Shown piece by piece: positions 25,490 through 35,908 of a stretch of 64,000 nt of DNA (position 1 is the first letter of the stretch; every line of letters starts with the position of its first letter). Both the position numbers and the translations under genes were made by a program. The stretch is taken from contig CALVJY010000002.1 in NCBI GenBank assembly GCA_944332455.1, positions 1 through 64,000 of the forward strand, in the 5' to 3' direction. Under the pieces are notes generated by a model, which saw only the letters and a list, made by a program, of their open reading frames with translations, did not search any database and was not told where the DNA came from. This stretch comes from an uncultured Clostridia bacterium (lineage in GTDB: Bacteria > Bacillota > Clostridia > Christensenellales > HGM11417).

Positions 25490-25765
25490 TTACTCGCGGT
25501 GCCTGAAGGCACACCCTGTACGCCCAGGCGGCGTCGCCGCCCGGAAGGCAGGCCCAGGTGCCGGCGGCACCGGGCGATACGCCCACTCCCGGCTAACCGA
25601 AAAATGGGCTGATCGTTCCTGCAATGGGATTATGTCGATATGCGAGGCTAAGCCTCGCTCGATATATGGCCTGGCGGCCATTCGATATGCAAGGCTTTGC
25701 CTTGCTCGATATGTGCCACAACGTGGCACGTTTTGGATAGACAACATCAATAAAAAATGATATGT
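25490..25765 (+). repeat. Hairpin element family A
   Basis: It starts with the GTGCCTGAAGGCAC hairpin. After a GCCCACTC / GTTCCTGC middle part come four different small hairpins (GCGAGGC/GCCTCGC, TGGCC/GGCCA, CAAGGC/GCCTTG, GTGCCAC/GTGGCAC) joined by TCGATAT linkers. It ends GTTTTGGATAGAC. ORFs through it are repeat translations. Confidence 0.8.
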
Positions 25766-25865
25766 CCGTTCCAATTGCTTGGATGCCGCCGGCACCTTTT
25801 TGTACGCCCACACAAATTTAAAATCAGAATCAACCTTGGTTCCCTGCACTTATTTTTGAGAGAGA

Positions 25866-26645
25866 AAAACGCGCAGAGCCACATAAAAAATCGGAGGCCG
25901 GAAAAAATCCGGTCTCCGAACGGTTATGCGGTTTATTAAACTTAAACACTTTCGCAGGAGAAGAAGAAGGCTCCCACTCTCCAATGGAGTGGGCGTTCCC
26001 GCCCGGCGGCGCTGCCGCCCGGTTTGTCTTTCAAGCCCGACCGATTTTTGCGAAGCAAAAATCGGTCGGAACTCAAATCTGTTTTCGCAAAACGGCGGAC
26101 ATGCGCCGCCGTTTTGCACGATCGAAAATTTACGGTGAGTAAATTTTCGGGCGGAAAGAGGTGAATCAAAAGGCACAGCCTTTTGAGAGGGGAAAAACGT
26201 TGCAGAGCTTTGCCACAGGCAAAGCGAACAACGGTTGTCCCCTCAAGTCCGGCCAAAATTCGCCAAGGGCGAATTTTGGCCGGAAGCGAAGCGTGTTTCC
26301 GCAAAAGTCCGGACCTGTGCCGGACTTTTGCACGATCGTGGCTTTGCGGTGAGCAAAGCCACGGCGGAAAAGAGTGAATCAAAAACGCATCGCGTTTTTG
26401 AGAGAGAAAAACCGCTGCCGAGCTTTCCAAAAAGGAAAGCGAACAGCGGTTTGTCTTTCAAGTCCGGCCGATTTTCGCGTTTAGCGAAAATCGCGCCTGG
26501 TCGGGAAAAAAATGTTTCGCAAAACGGCGGACATGCGCCGCCGTTTTGCACAATCGAAAATTTACGGTGAGTAAATTTTCGGGTGGAAAGGGGTGAATCA
26601 AAAGCCACAGCCTTTTGAGAGGGGAAAAACGTTGCAGAGCGGAAC
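25866..26645 (+). repeat. Hairpin element family B, about three tandem units
   Basis: Each unit has interchangeable stems (for example CGAAAATTTAC/GTAAATTTTCG, CAAAACGGCGG/CCGCCGTTTTG, GCTTTGC/GCAAAGC) set between constant pieces such as GAAAAACGTTGCAGAG and CCCTCAAGTCCGG. The constant pieces repeat about every 200-280 bp. A terminator-like stem TCGGAGGCCGG/CCGGTCTCCGA is at 25891-25919. No gene is supported in 25766-26780. Confidence 0.8.
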
Positions 26646-26647
26646 AA

Positions 26648-26686
26648 AAAATCGGAGACCGAAATAATTTCGGTCTCCGAAAAAAG
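26648..26686 (-). terminator. Terminator of the cysS-rseP gene run
   Basis: A 13-bp stem TCGGAGACCGAAA / TTTCGGTCTCCGA with T6 on the minus strand, 95 bases past the rseP stop. Confidence 0.8.
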
Positions 26687-26780
26687 TTTTCAGGTTCTAC
26701 ATCTCGTTCGCGAACAACGGTTGTTCCCTCAAGTCCGGCTCATTTTTCGCAAAGCGAAAAATGACGTTTGGCCGGAATTT

Positions 26781-27896
26781 TTATACAAAAAACTGATAGA
26801 CGTCGGCCACAATGACGAAGGCGAACAGCGCCAGAAGCCCCACGGTGTGGATGGCGGCCTCCACGCTCCGCTTGACCGGCTTGCCCCGGATCCACTCGAT
26901 GGTGGTAAAGATCATGCGGGAGCCGTCCAGCGCGGGGATGGGCAGCAAATTGAACACCGCCAGATTGACCCCCAGCAGGCAGACGATCTCCATGAAGTTC
27001 CGGAATCCCGTGCGGGCGATCTCCGCAGTCATGGCGATGGTGGTCACCGGCCCGCCCACCGCGCTCAGCCCGAGGGCCCCGGTGATCAGCTGGCCCAGCA
27101 CCCCCAGGATGGCCCAGCCCAGCCGGAAGGCATAGATGAACGCCCGGCCGATGCTCTCGAAAAAGCCCAGCCTGCCGATGCCGGAGGACTGCAGGATCCC
27201 CAGGCCGAAGCCCGTCACCGGGATCTTTTCTCCATTCTCGTCCAGCACAAAGTCCCCGTTTTCGTCGGTCTGCCAGACGATCTCGCCCTCCTCGTCCAGG
27301 GTGACGTAGGCGCGCTTGGTCAGCCCCTCCAGCGTCATGGACCGGCCGTCCCGGATGATGCGCACCGAAAAGGGCTCGTCCTCCCCGATCCGGGACAGCT
27401 GAGTGGCCAGATCGCCGTTGAGGTAGAGAAAGTTTCCGTTGATCTCGACCAACAGGTCTCCCTCGCGCAGGTCGGAGGTGGCTCCGCCCGAAAGGTCGGC
27501 GTCGGGAAGGACCTGCCCCACCGAGGGGAAATAGATGCCTCCCAGAAGAAAGAGCAGAATGACCAGAAGCAGGGAGACCACAAAGTTGGTGAAGGCCCCC
27601 GCGAACTGGACGATCAGGCGCTTCCAGGGCTTTTGGTTGTTGAAGGCCCTGGGGTCCTCTGCGTCGGCGTCCTCCCCCGCAAAGGCGCAGTAACCGCCCA
27701 GGGGGATGAGCCGGAGGGAAAAGAGCTCCCCGCTCTTTCTCCGCCGGGAGAACAGCTTGGGGCCGAACCCCACCGCGAACTCCTCGATGGAAAACCCCAG
27801 CTTTTTGCCGGCCAGGTAGTGCCCGAACTCGTGCACGGTGATCATGAACAGCAGCGCTAAGATGGCCGCCAGGAATGACAAGATTGTTTGAAGCAA
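26781..27896 (-). CDS. rseP: Site-2 intramembrane metalloprotease
   Basis: 371 residues. The zinc motif HEFGH is at 22-26 within the first membrane helix. The second conserved motif NLLPIPALDGSR is near residue 320, and a PDZ-like domain (LREGDLLVEINGN) sits between. About four membrane segments. RseP/RasP homologues cut anti-sigma factors and leftover signal peptides in the cytoplasmic membrane. Last gene of the cysS-to-rseP run, 105 bases after dxr, the usual clostridial order. Confidence 0.95.
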   Translation of the reverse strand: MLQTILSFLAAILALLFMITVHEFGHYLAGKKLGFSIEEFAVGFGPKLFSRRRKSGELFSLRLIPLGGYCAFAGEDADAEDPRAFNNQKPWKRLIVQFAGAFTNFVVSLLLVILLFLLGGIYFPSVGQVLPDADLSGGATSDLREGDLLVEINGNFLYLNGDLATQLSRIGEDEPFSVRIIRDGRSMTLEGLTKRAYVTLDEEGEIVWQTDENGDFVLDENGEKIPVTGFGLGILQSSGIGRLGFFESIGRAFIYAFRLGWAILGVLGQLITGALGLSAVGGPVTTIAMTAEIARTGFRNFMEIVCLLGVNLAVFNLLPIPALDGSRMIFTTIEWIRGKPVKRSVEAAIHTVGLLALFAFVIVADVYQFFV

Positions 27897-28001
27897 GACC
27901 CGACCTCGATTTTGATTTTTGGGCGGCCGGACAGCCGCTCTCTTATCCTACCGCGCAGCCCCCCTTTTTATGGGCGGATCGGGCGGAATTTCATCTCTTT
28001 T

Positions 28002-29141
28002 TCACTTTCGCCCGGGGGCATGGCCGGCCAGTTCTTCCCCGGTCAGGCGACGGGCCAGCTCGTCGGCGGCCAGCACCTCCCGAAGGTCCCTGGGGAAAAG
28101 GGCGGGAAAGCGGTCCAATACCCTCTCCATAAGGTATGGGATCGCGGACCATTTTATACGGCCCTCCAGAAAGGCCTCCACCAGCACTTCGTCGGCGGCA
28201 TTGACGGCCAGCGGTCCGGCCCCGCCCCCCTCCAGCGCCTCCCGGCAGATCCTCAGGCAGGGAAAGCGGGCCTCGTCCGGGGCCTCGAAGGTCAGCCTGC
28301 CCAGCGCGGCCAGATCCAGCCGCGGGGGCCGGGCGGGCAGCCGGTCGGGCCAGGTCAGGGCATAGGCGATGGGCACCTCCATGGTGGGGCTTCCCAGCTG
28401 GGCCAGCAGGGAGCCGTCCCGCCAGCGCACCAGCGAGTGGACCACGCTTTCGGGGTGGACGACCACCTCGATCTGTTTGGGTTCCAGCCCGAACAGCCAG
28501 CGGGCCTCGATGATCTCCAGCCCCTTGTTGAACAGCGAGGCCGAATCCACGGTGATCTTGGGGCCCATCTTCCAGGTGGGATGCCGCAGGGCCATTTCGG
28601 GGGTGACTTTTTCCAGCTGCTCGGGCGGCAGGGTGCGGAAGGGGCCTCCGCTGGCGGTCAGCACGACGCCCTCCAGCTCCTCCCGCTTTCCCCCCTGCAG
28701 GCACTGAAAGACGGCCGAATGCTCGCTGTCGAGGGGGAGGATGCGCACCCCCTTTTGCTCCGCTTTGGCCGTGACCAGCTCCCCGGCCATGGCCAGCACC
28801 TCCTTGCTGGCGAGGGCCAGATCTTTGCCCCGCTCCAGCACGGCCATCACCACCGGCAGGGCGGTCCGCCCTGAGATCGCCACCACGGCCAGGTCGTAGT
28901 CGGCCTCGGCCGCTGTCCGCACGCAGGCGTCCGGCCCGGCAAAGGTAAAGCCGTCCTCCCGGCTCCCCTCGGTCAATCCGCAAAAAGCAGGCCGGAATTC
29001 CTCCGCCTGCTCCTGGAGCTTTTTGCTGTTTTTGCCCGCGCAGAGGGCGGTGACCTTCACCTCGCCGGCCAGCCGCCGGACCACGTTGAGGACCTGGACA
29101 CCCACCGACCCCGTACTGCCGAACAGGGCGATCTTTTTCAT
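28002..29141 (-). CDS. dxr: 1-deoxy-D-xylulose 5-phosphate reductoisomerase
   Basis: 379 residues, normal length. It catalyses the committed NADPH-dependent step of the MEP isoprenoid pathway, DXP to MEP. The NADPH loop GSTGSVG is at residues 8-14. LPLDSEHSAVFQCLQGG and the conserved MGPKITVDSASLFNKGLEII stretch form the substrate and metal site. It lies between cdsA and rseP; with uppS upstream, it ties isoprenoid precursor supply to undecaprenyl synthesis. Confidence 0.97.
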   Translation of the reverse strand: MKKIALFGSTGSVGVQVLNVVRRLAGEVKVTALCAGKNSKKLQEQAEEFRPAFCGLTEGSREDGFTFAGPDACVRTAAEADYDLAVVAISGRTALPVVMAVLERGKDLALASKEVLAMAGELVTAKAEQKGVRILPLDSEHSAVFQCLQGGKREELEGVVLTASGGPFRTLPPEQLEKVTPEMALRHPTWKMGPKITVDSASLFNKGLEIIEARWLFGLEPKQIEVVVHPESVVHSLVRWRDGSLLAQLGSPTMEVPIAYALTWPDRLPARPPRLDLAALGRLTFEAPDEARFPCLRICREALEGGGAGPLAVNAADEVLVEAFLEGRIKWSAIPYLMERVLDRFPALFPRDLREVLAADELARRLTGEELAGHAPGRK

Positions 29142-29236
29142 GTCATTCCTTCCGGGCGGCCAAACTCATCCGGTCTCCCCGGACGGCCGCCGCCTTGCTT
29201 ACAGAACGTTATGTACTTAGGATATGCGGCCCTCTT

Positions 29237-30055
29237 TTACAAAATGACCACAAAGAACAGGTAGACGAAGAAGCCGTGGAACATGATGCTGTCCAGCCGG
29301 TCCATCACCCCGCCGTGCCCGGGCAGCAGGTTGCCGAAATCCTTGACCCCGGCCCGACGCTTCAAGGAGGATTCCACCAGATCGCCAAGCTCGGTAAAGA
29401 CCGAGCCGATCAGTCCCGCGATCAGCAGGATGTACCACTCGTAGGAGACCGGGATCCCCAGCGCGCCCTCAAAGATCAGCCAGGAGGCCATGACCCCGGT
29501 CACCCCGCCCAGCACCCCGCCCAGCGCGCCCGAGATCGTCTTTTTGGGGGAGATCTCCGGACAGAGCTTGGGGCCCTTGAGGGCCGACCCTACAAAGAAG
29601 GCGAAGGTGTCGGACAGGCAGGAGCCGGCAATGGTGATCACCAGCAGAAAGAGGCCGTCGGGCTGATCGCTGAGGTCGTAGAACAGCGAGATCAGCACGA
29701 TGGGATAGAACAGCATCAAAGCGTACAGCCCCATGCCCTTCAGGGTGACGTTGCGGTCGAACAGGGTGGTCACCATCATGAGGAGGAAGGAGGACAGCAC
29801 CACCGCGAACAGCAGGATCATGCCGCTGCCCTCCAGGAAGAAGCTGACCGGCAGGGTGGCGGCCGCCGTCAGCATCAGCAGCGCCCGCAGGGCGGGGGTC
29901 AGATCGGCCCGGAAGGTCGACTCCATCTCCCAGACCGCCATCAGCATGACCAGACAGGCCAGGATCCGAAAAGACGGCGGCCAGAGCTCCCGCAAGAACA
30001 GGAGCCCCAGCCCGAAAATAGTCAAGATTCCAGCCGTCAATAACCGTTTCGCCAT
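29237..30055 (-). CDS. cdsA: Phosphatidate cytidylyltransferase
   Basis: 272 residues with about eight membrane helices. It makes CDP-diacylglycerol from phosphatidic acid and CTP for phospholipid synthesis. The family signature near the C-terminus reads GDLVESSLKRRAGVKDFGNL followed by LPGHGGVMDRLDS, complete. Usual neighbour of uppS and dxr; 28 bases after uppS, so co-transcribed. Confidence 0.96.
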   Translation of the reverse strand: MAKRLLTAGILTIFGLGLLFLRELWPPSFRILACLVMLMAVWEMESTFRADLTPALRALLMLTAAATLPVSFFLEGSGMILLFAVVLSSFLLMMVTTLFDRNVTLKGMGLYALMLFYPIVLISLFYDLSDQPDGLFLLVITIAGSCLSDTFAFFVGSALKGPKLCPEISPKKTISGALGGVLGGVTGVMASWLIFEGALGIPVSYEWYILLIAGLIGSVFTELGDLVESSLKRRAGVKDFGNLLPGHGGVMDRLDSIMFHGFFVYLFFVVIL

Positions 30056-30083
30056 ACTTCCGTCCGATGGTGTCAGAATTTTT

Positions 30084-30782
30084 TCAGCCCTTCAGCCCGC
30101 CGAACCGGCGGCTGCGGGCCGCATAGGCCTCCAGGGCCTCGTCCAGCTCCCGCTTTCCGAAGGCCGGCCAGGGGGTCTGGGTGAACCACAGTTCGGCATA
30201 GGCCAGCTGAAAGAGCAGAAAGTTGGACAGCCTCATTTCCCCCGAGGTGCGGATCAAAAGATCCGGGTCGGGCAGCCCGGCCGTGTACAGATGCCGGCTC
30301 AGGCTCTCCTCGGTGACCGGGCCCTCGGCGGCGGCCAGATTGGCCGCCCTTGCGATCTCGGCCCGGGAGCCGTAGTTCAGGGCGATGTTCAGGGACATGC
30401 CGTCGCAACCCGCGGTCTCGGCCTCCGCCCTCTGGCAGGCCGCGGCGAGGTCCTCGGGAAAGGCCGAGATCTCCCCCAGCACCCGCAGGCGGATGTTCTC
30501 CTTCACGTAATCGGCCGGGATCTGTTCCAGATAGTCGCGGAAGATGCCGAACAGGGCCTCGATCTCGGACTTCGGCCTCTTCCAGTTTTCGGTGGAAAAG
30601 GCGAAAAAGGTCAGGCAGGGAATGCCCAGCTCCCGGCAGTACTTCACCACCCGCTGCACGGTCTGCACCCCTTTTTTGTGGCCGGCCTCCCGGGGAAGCA
30701 GCCTCTTTTGGGCCCAGCGCCCGTTGCCGTCCATGATGAAGGCCAGATGCCGGGGCAGTTTTTCAAACGCGGTCTGTTTCAC
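30084..30782 (-). CDS. uppS: Undecaprenyl diphosphate synthase
   Basis: 232 residues from GTG at 30782, chosen because AAGGGAGATCA sits just before it; the frame is open to 30809. HLAFIMDGNGRWAQ contains the catalytic Asp (D18) and substrate loop, and the C-terminal RTSGEMRLSNFLLFQLAYAE is the family hallmark. It condenses isopentenyl diphosphate onto farnesyl diphosphate to make the cell-wall lipid carrier. Overlaps the small upstream ORF by about 20 bases. Confidence 0.96.
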   Translation of the reverse strand: MKQTAFEKLPRHLAFIMDGNGRWAQKRLLPREAGHKKGVQTVQRVVKYCRELGIPCLTFFAFSTENWKRPKSEIEALFGIFRDYLEQIPADYVKENIRLRVLGEISAFPEDLAAACQRAEAETAGCDGMSLNIALNYGSRAEIARAANLAAAEGPVTEESLSRHLYTAGLPDPDLLIRTSGEMRLSNFLLFQLAYAELWFTQTPWPAFGKRELDEALEAYAARSRRFGGLKG

Positions 30783-30960
30783 TGATCTCCCTTTTGATCG
30801 CCGTGACAAAGCCCGCCGTCAGCACGACAAGGCGGCCGCCCTCCTCCCGGAGGCCGACCACCAGCGTCCTGTCCGCCCCCGTCAGCTTTTTGGGGGTCAG
30901 ATCCCGCCGGACGGCGCCCGGCGGCAGCAGGGATTCGTCAAAGACCTGTCCGATCCGCAT
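30763..30960 (-). CDS. Small conserved-position protein between frr and uppS
   Basis: 65 residues. The ATG overlaps the frr stop (TGATG) and the stop lies inside uppS, so translation is coupled on both sides. Sequence LTPKKLTGADRTLVVGLREE and GGRLVVLTAGFVTAIKREI is beta-like. No family recognised. It could be a small regulator or a remnant; the coding overlaps on both sides argue that it is real. Confidence 0.65.
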   Translation of the reverse strand: MRIGQVFDESLLPPGAVRRDLTPKKLTGADRTLVVGLREEGGRLVVLTAGFVTAIKREISETDRV

Positions 30961-31538
30961 CAGACGGACATCAGTTCCTTTTCCTTGTCCTTGAACACGG
31001 CGTCCACCGTCTCCACGGCCTTGGCAAAGGGCTTTTCGACCTCCTTCTCGTAGGAGGCCAGCTCGTCCTCGGTGATCTTTTTGTCGTTTTTCATCTTTTT
31101 GAGGGCGTCCATGCAGTCCCGGCGGAGGTTGCGCAGGGCCACCTTGGAGTCCTCGCTCATCTTCTTGATCTGCTTGACCAGATCCCTGCGGCGCTCCTCG
31201 GTCAGCTCGGGGAAGGTCAGCCGGATGACTTTGCCGTCGTTGACCGGATTGACCCCCAGATTGGCGGCCAGAATGGCCTTTTCCACCCCTTTAAGCATGG
31301 AGGCGTCCCAAAGCGAGATGACCAGGGAGCGGGGCTCCGGCACCGAAATGTTGGCCATCTGATTGATGGGCGTCATGGTGCCGTAGTAGTCTACCTGCAC
31401 TTTGTCCAGAATGTGGGGATTGGCACGGCCGGCCCGCAGCGAGGCAAACTCCTCCCGCATGACCGAAATGGTCTTGTTCATCTTGGCCGTAAAGCCGTCC
31501 AGCAGCGTCAATACCTCTTCGTTCAGTTCCATTGCCAT
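30960..31538 (-). CDS. frr: Ribosome recycling factor
   Basis: 192 residues, normal length plus a few N-terminal residues. With EF-G it splits post-termination ribosomes. FASLRAGRANPHILDKVQVD and the DKKITEDELASYEKEVEK helix are typical. AAGGAGATG eight bases before the ATG at 31538 sets the start; an internal ATG two codons on is the alternative. Lies between pyrH and uppS as in most Bacillota. Confidence 0.97.
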   Translation of the reverse strand: MAMELNEEVLTLLDGFTAKMNKTISVMREEFASLRAGRANPHILDKVQVDYYGTMTPINQMANISVPEPRSLVISLWDASMLKGVEKAILAANLGVNPVNDGKVIRLTFPELTEERRRDLVKQIKKMSEDSKVALRNLRRDCMDALKKMKNDKKITEDELASYEKEVEKPFAKAVETVDAVFKDKEKELMSV

Positions 31539-31623
31539 AACCGATCATCTCCTTTTTAAACGGGGAAGTCCCCCTCTCTTTCGCTTTTCAAAGCCCTCCG
31601 CATCGGAGGAAATCCGGATCCCC

Positions 31624-32343
31624 TCAGTTTTCCTTCGGGGTGCGGATGACGGTGCCGATGCGCTCGCCCAGCACGGCGCGGACAATGCTGTCGCGCTCCT
31701 CCAGCCCGAAGGCCAGAATGGGGATGCTGTTCTCCAGACAGATGGAGATCGAGGTGGTGTCCATGGCCTTCAGGCCCCGGGCGATGACCTCCATGTGGGT
31801 GATCTCGTCGATCTTTCTAGCGTTTTTGTCCAGCTTGGGGTCGGCGTCATAGATGCCGTCGATGTTCTTAGCCAGAAGCAGCACCTCGGCGTGGATCTCG
31901 GCCGCCCGCAGCGCCGCCCCGGTGTCGGTGGAAAAATAGGGGTTCCCGGTCCCGCAGGCGAAGATGACCACCCTCCCCTTTTCGAGGTGGCGGATGGCCT
32001 TGCGCAGGATGTAGGGCTCGGCCACCCGGGTGATGGTCAGCGCGGTCTGCACCCGGGTCTGCACCCCCCGCTGTTCCAGGGCGTCCTGCAGGGCCAGGGC
32101 GTTGATGACGGTGGCCAGCATGCCCATGTGGTCGGCCGTGGTGCGGTCCATGTTGCCGCCCTCCCGGCCCCGCCAGAAGTTGCCGCCGCCGACCACGACG
32201 CCCACCTGGACGCCGAGCTCGACTACTTTACGGATCTGCTCCACCACGTAGGCCACCATGTCGCCGTCGATGCCGAATCCGGCCTTTCCGGCCATGGCCT
32301 CCCCGCTGATCTTGATGACGATCCTCTTGTACTTGGGTTCCAT
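31624..32343 (-). CDS. pyrH: UMP kinase
   Basis: 239 residues, amino-acid-kinase fold. Phosphorylates UMP to [29 protein letters not shown] and [19 protein letters not shown] mark the ATP and UMP sites. The usual neighbours rpsB and tsf are missing upstream; cysS is there instead. The gap to frr (85 bases) has no terminator, so the genes are probably co-transcribed. Confidence 0.97.
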   Translation of the reverse strand: MEPKYKRIVIKISGEAMAGKAGFGIDGDMVAYVVEQIRKVVELGVQVGVVVGGGNFWRGREGGNMDRTTADHMGMLATVINALALQDALEQRGVQTRVQTALTITRVAEPYILRKAIRHLEKGRVVIFACGTGNPYFSTDTGAALRAAEIHAEVLLLAKNIDGIYDADPKLDKNARKIDEITHMEVIARGLKAMDTTSISICLENSIPILAFGLEERDSIVRAVLGERIGTVIRTPKEN

Positions 32344-32414
32344 TCAATCCTCCCGGCCTCCGGTCTTTCCCGTCCGCCGCTCTCGCCCGGCCCGAAAACC
32401 GGACCGACGCTTTT

Positions 32415-33800
<1,386 letters not shown>

Positions 33801-33885
33801 AGCGCCCTCGCTGTTCCCTCGCAAAAACACGGGAACGCGCCCTTCCCCCGTCCGCGGCCCCGTGTCAGCTCCTTTATTTCCTTCT

Positions 33886-33914
33886 ATTATAACCGATTGA
33901 GCCGGGTTTTGCAA
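33886..33914 (-). promoter_or_regulatory. Sigma-A promoter for cysS
   Basis: TTGCAA (33914-33909), 17-base spacer, TATAAT (33891-33886), about 85 bases before the cysS ATG. Confidence 0.75.
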
Positions 33915-34025
33915 CCGAATTTTCCAAAATTTCGGGAATCTGTCCGCGGAAGGGCAAAAAACCTCATTTTCAGACCCGTCCGGCCCCGCAGAACCCACCG
34001 TCATGCCGCAGAAAAACGCCGTCTT

Positions 34026-34619
34026 TCAGACCCGGGCAAATAACGTCTGGTTGCACCCGGACTGAAAACTTTGCTGAAATGAAGGAAAGTCTTGATAGAG
34101 CGTAATGACGCCATCGTCTCGGCGGTAATACAGAGCAACTTCAAACGTGGCGCCCGATTCTTCCTTTTCTCCAGGGAAGAGGATAAAAAAGGTAAATTGC
34201 CAAAAGATCCTGCCGCGGGGAGAGGACAGCCACGCTGCGGGGACGGTCACGCCGTCATCAAACACGCGGGAGCCTCCATCCGGAAAGTCAAAGTCCCAAA
34301 CGTATTTGCTGAAGTCCTCAAATTCCCGCAAGGTGAACTGCTCCAGAACGACAGGGGCACAGAGGTCTTCGTCATATTCCGCCCGACCCATGACGACATT
34401 GGCCGTCACGGATTCCGCAGGGGGATCCAAAGAAAGATAATCGCGGTTCAGCGCATAGGAAAGGAATACGTCCAGATCTTCTCCGACCCCGATCTGAGTT
34501 CGGTCAATCGAGAGAGTAAAGGGAGGGATTGCTGAAGGATCATTTGCCGAGACCGGGCCGACAGAGAAGGCCGCGGTCAGCAGCAGGACGGCCAGCAGAG
34601 CGGTCAGCGTTTTTTTCAT
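34026..34619 (-). CDS. Secreted protein of unknown function
   Basis: 197 residues from ATG at 34619 (GGGAGGTAACC upstream). A clear signal peptide (MKKTLTALLAVLLLTAAFSV, cleavage likely after VSA) is followed by a beta-rich domain without recognised family (FTLSIDRTQIGVGEDLDVFL). No anchor or cell-wall motif. Downstream of a strong promoter and a short leader ORF containing terminator-like hairpins, suggesting regulated read-through. Confidence 0.75.
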   Translation of the reverse strand: MKKTLTALLAVLLLTAAFSVGPVSANDPSAIPPFTLSIDRTQIGVGEDLDVFLSYALNRDYLSLDPPAESVTANVVMGRAEYDEDLCAPVVLEQFTLREFEDFSKYVWDFDFPDGGSRVFDDGVTVPAAWLSSPRGRIFWQFTFFILFPGEKEESGATFEVALYYRRDDGVITLYQDFPSFQQSFQSGCNQTLFARV

Positions 34620-34632
34620 GTCGGTTACCTCC

Positions 34633-34660
34633 CGGGTCCGCCTTTTAAAAAGGACCCGAC
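34633..34660 (-). promoter_or_regulatory. Hairpin beside the ribosome site of the secreted-protein gene
   Basis: CGGGTCC / GGACCCG stem with a T/A-rich loop. It abuts the GGGAGGT ribosome site, so pairing could affect translation. Confidence 0.5.
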
Positions 34661-34662
34661 CA

Positions 34663-34776
34663 TTAGACACCGCAGCAAGGCCTTTTATTGGCAAAAACAA
34701 AAAATTTATCCCCAAAAAGCAAAAAAAGCGCAGAGAAGGACTGTCTGTTCTCCTTGCGCTTTCCGATCTTCCGCAT
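34663..34776 (-). CDS. 37-codon leader-peptide-like sORF
   Basis: ATG at 34776 follows GGGAGGTGATCGC, one of the best ribosome sites in the window. The peptide starts MRKIGKRKENRQSFSALFLL and ends ANKRPCCGV: a basic head, hydrophobic middle, two cysteines near the end. A terminator-like hairpin (GCGCAAGGAGAAC / GTCCTTCTCTGCGC, then T7) lies within its coding part at about 34728-34764. It could be an attenuation leader or a small membrane or secreted peptide; no homologue is recognised. Confidence 0.55.
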   Translation of the reverse strand: MRKIGKRKENRQSFSALFLLFGDKFFVFANKRPCCGV

Positions 34777-34837
34777 TGCGATCACCTCCCCTTATCCCTT
34801 CTCATTGATTGGCCGCGGTGTCTTGGTTCTCGCCTCT

Positions 34838-34865
34838 ATTATACCATATTTTTTCATTTTGTCAA
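34838..34865 (-). promoter_or_regulatory. Strong sigma-A promoter before the sORF
   Basis: TTGACA (34865-34860), 16-base spacer, TATAAT (34843-34838), both boxes consensus, reading leftward. TSS expected near 34831. Confidence 0.88.
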
Positions 34866-34982
34866 GGGGGGCGGAAAAATTTTACAATTCAGGAAGGAGG
34901 GCGGCCGCCGTGCCGGGCGCCGGGCCTGTCTCCCCGGTCGGCAGAGAAGAGGCCGGGAAAGCGCGCAGGCTTCCGGAATGGC

Positions 34983-35648
34983 TCAGGGGAGCAGATCGAG
35001 GGCGGACTCCGACCCGCTCCCCTCCCCCATCAGCTGCAAAAAGACCTCGGGGATCTCCCCCACGATGACCGACTCGGCCACCAGCAGGCGGTGGCTGACG
35101 GTCAGGGGCCGGGACATCAGGGGAAGGATGAGCCTCATCTCGGTCTCCACCTCCAGATAGACGGCGTGCAGGGTCTGATTGATGCCGGCCGATCCGAACT
35201 CGGACACGAACCGGCAGACCGGGGCCCCCACCGGGCGGACGGGGATGCGCACCTGCCAGCCGAGGTCGGACAGCAGGCCGATGCCGGTGAACACGCCGGC
35301 CGGCACCCGGACCGAGACCTCGTCTGTTAAAAGCCGCTCCTGCACGGCCAGCGCGGAAGAATAGGCCAGCCGGTTGACCGAAAAGGAATTGTAGCTTAGA
35401 AAAGTGACCCGGTCGGCGTCGTCGAAGCGGATGGTGACCAGGTCCTCGTAGTCGCAGCTTTGCAGGGACTCGTAGAGGGCCAGATTGACCGAGGCCACGG
35501 TCTCGGCCTCGGCCTGGACCGAGGAGACCGACAGCACATAGGGGTTGACCACGAAGACGGCATAGCAAAACAGGGCGAGCAGAACGCCCGCCAGAATGAT
35601 CAGTCCTTTTTTCCATCTCTTTCCCCGCCGTCTGTCCTGCGCTTTCAT
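34983..35648 (-). CDS. yunB: YunB-like sporulation protein
   Basis: 221 residues from ATG at 35648. One N-terminal membrane span (KGLIILAGVLLALFCYAVFV) is followed by an extracytoplasmic domain. VNLALYESLQSCDYEDLVTI, RVPAGVFTGIGLLS, FGSAGINQTLHAVYLEVETE and AESVIVGEIPEVF match the YunB pattern, a protein made in the mother cell during sporulation. On its strand CATATACT lies at 35660-35653, reminiscent of sigma E/K -10 elements but very close to the ATG. Divergent from spoVAC. Confidence 0.85.
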   Translation of the reverse strand: MKAQDRRRGKRWKKGLIILAGVLLALFCYAVFVVNPYVLSVSSVQAEAETVASVNLALYESLQSCDYEDLVTIRFDDADRVTFLSYNSFSVNRLAYSSALAVQERLLTDEVSVRVPAGVFTGIGLLSDLGWQVRIPVRPVGAPVCRFVSEFGSAGINQTLHAVYLEVETEMRLILPLMSRPLTVSHRLLVAESVIVGEIPEVFLQLMGEGSGSESALDLLP

Positions 35649-35908
35649 GCTTTCAGTATATGCGAAAGGAGCCGAAAAGAGAATGTGCCCGGCCCGGCCT
35701 TTTGCCTGTTCGGGGCCTCCGGAAAGGCGGCCCTTTTGACCGATCATGGCGGCTTTGAAGGGCTTCCCGGCCCGAAGGGGTATAAATCAGCGCGGTTTGC
35801 GAAAACATAAGGGTATGAAAGTTTCCGTTCCGGCCCTTGCGCCCTTTCAGAACCCCGAGGACACCGAGATCCGCTCCCGGCCCTCCGCCCCCAAAGGAGA
35901 GTCCCGCC

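Noticed and set aside
24234-25760. 508-codon plus-strand ORF opposite dinB
   Set aside because: Shadow of the polymerase gene in GC-rich DNA; no recognisable domain.
25850-26650. Possible CRISPR array in the repeat block
   Set aside because: Repeats are not of constant length and spacing, the variable parts are palindromic, and no cas gene is present.
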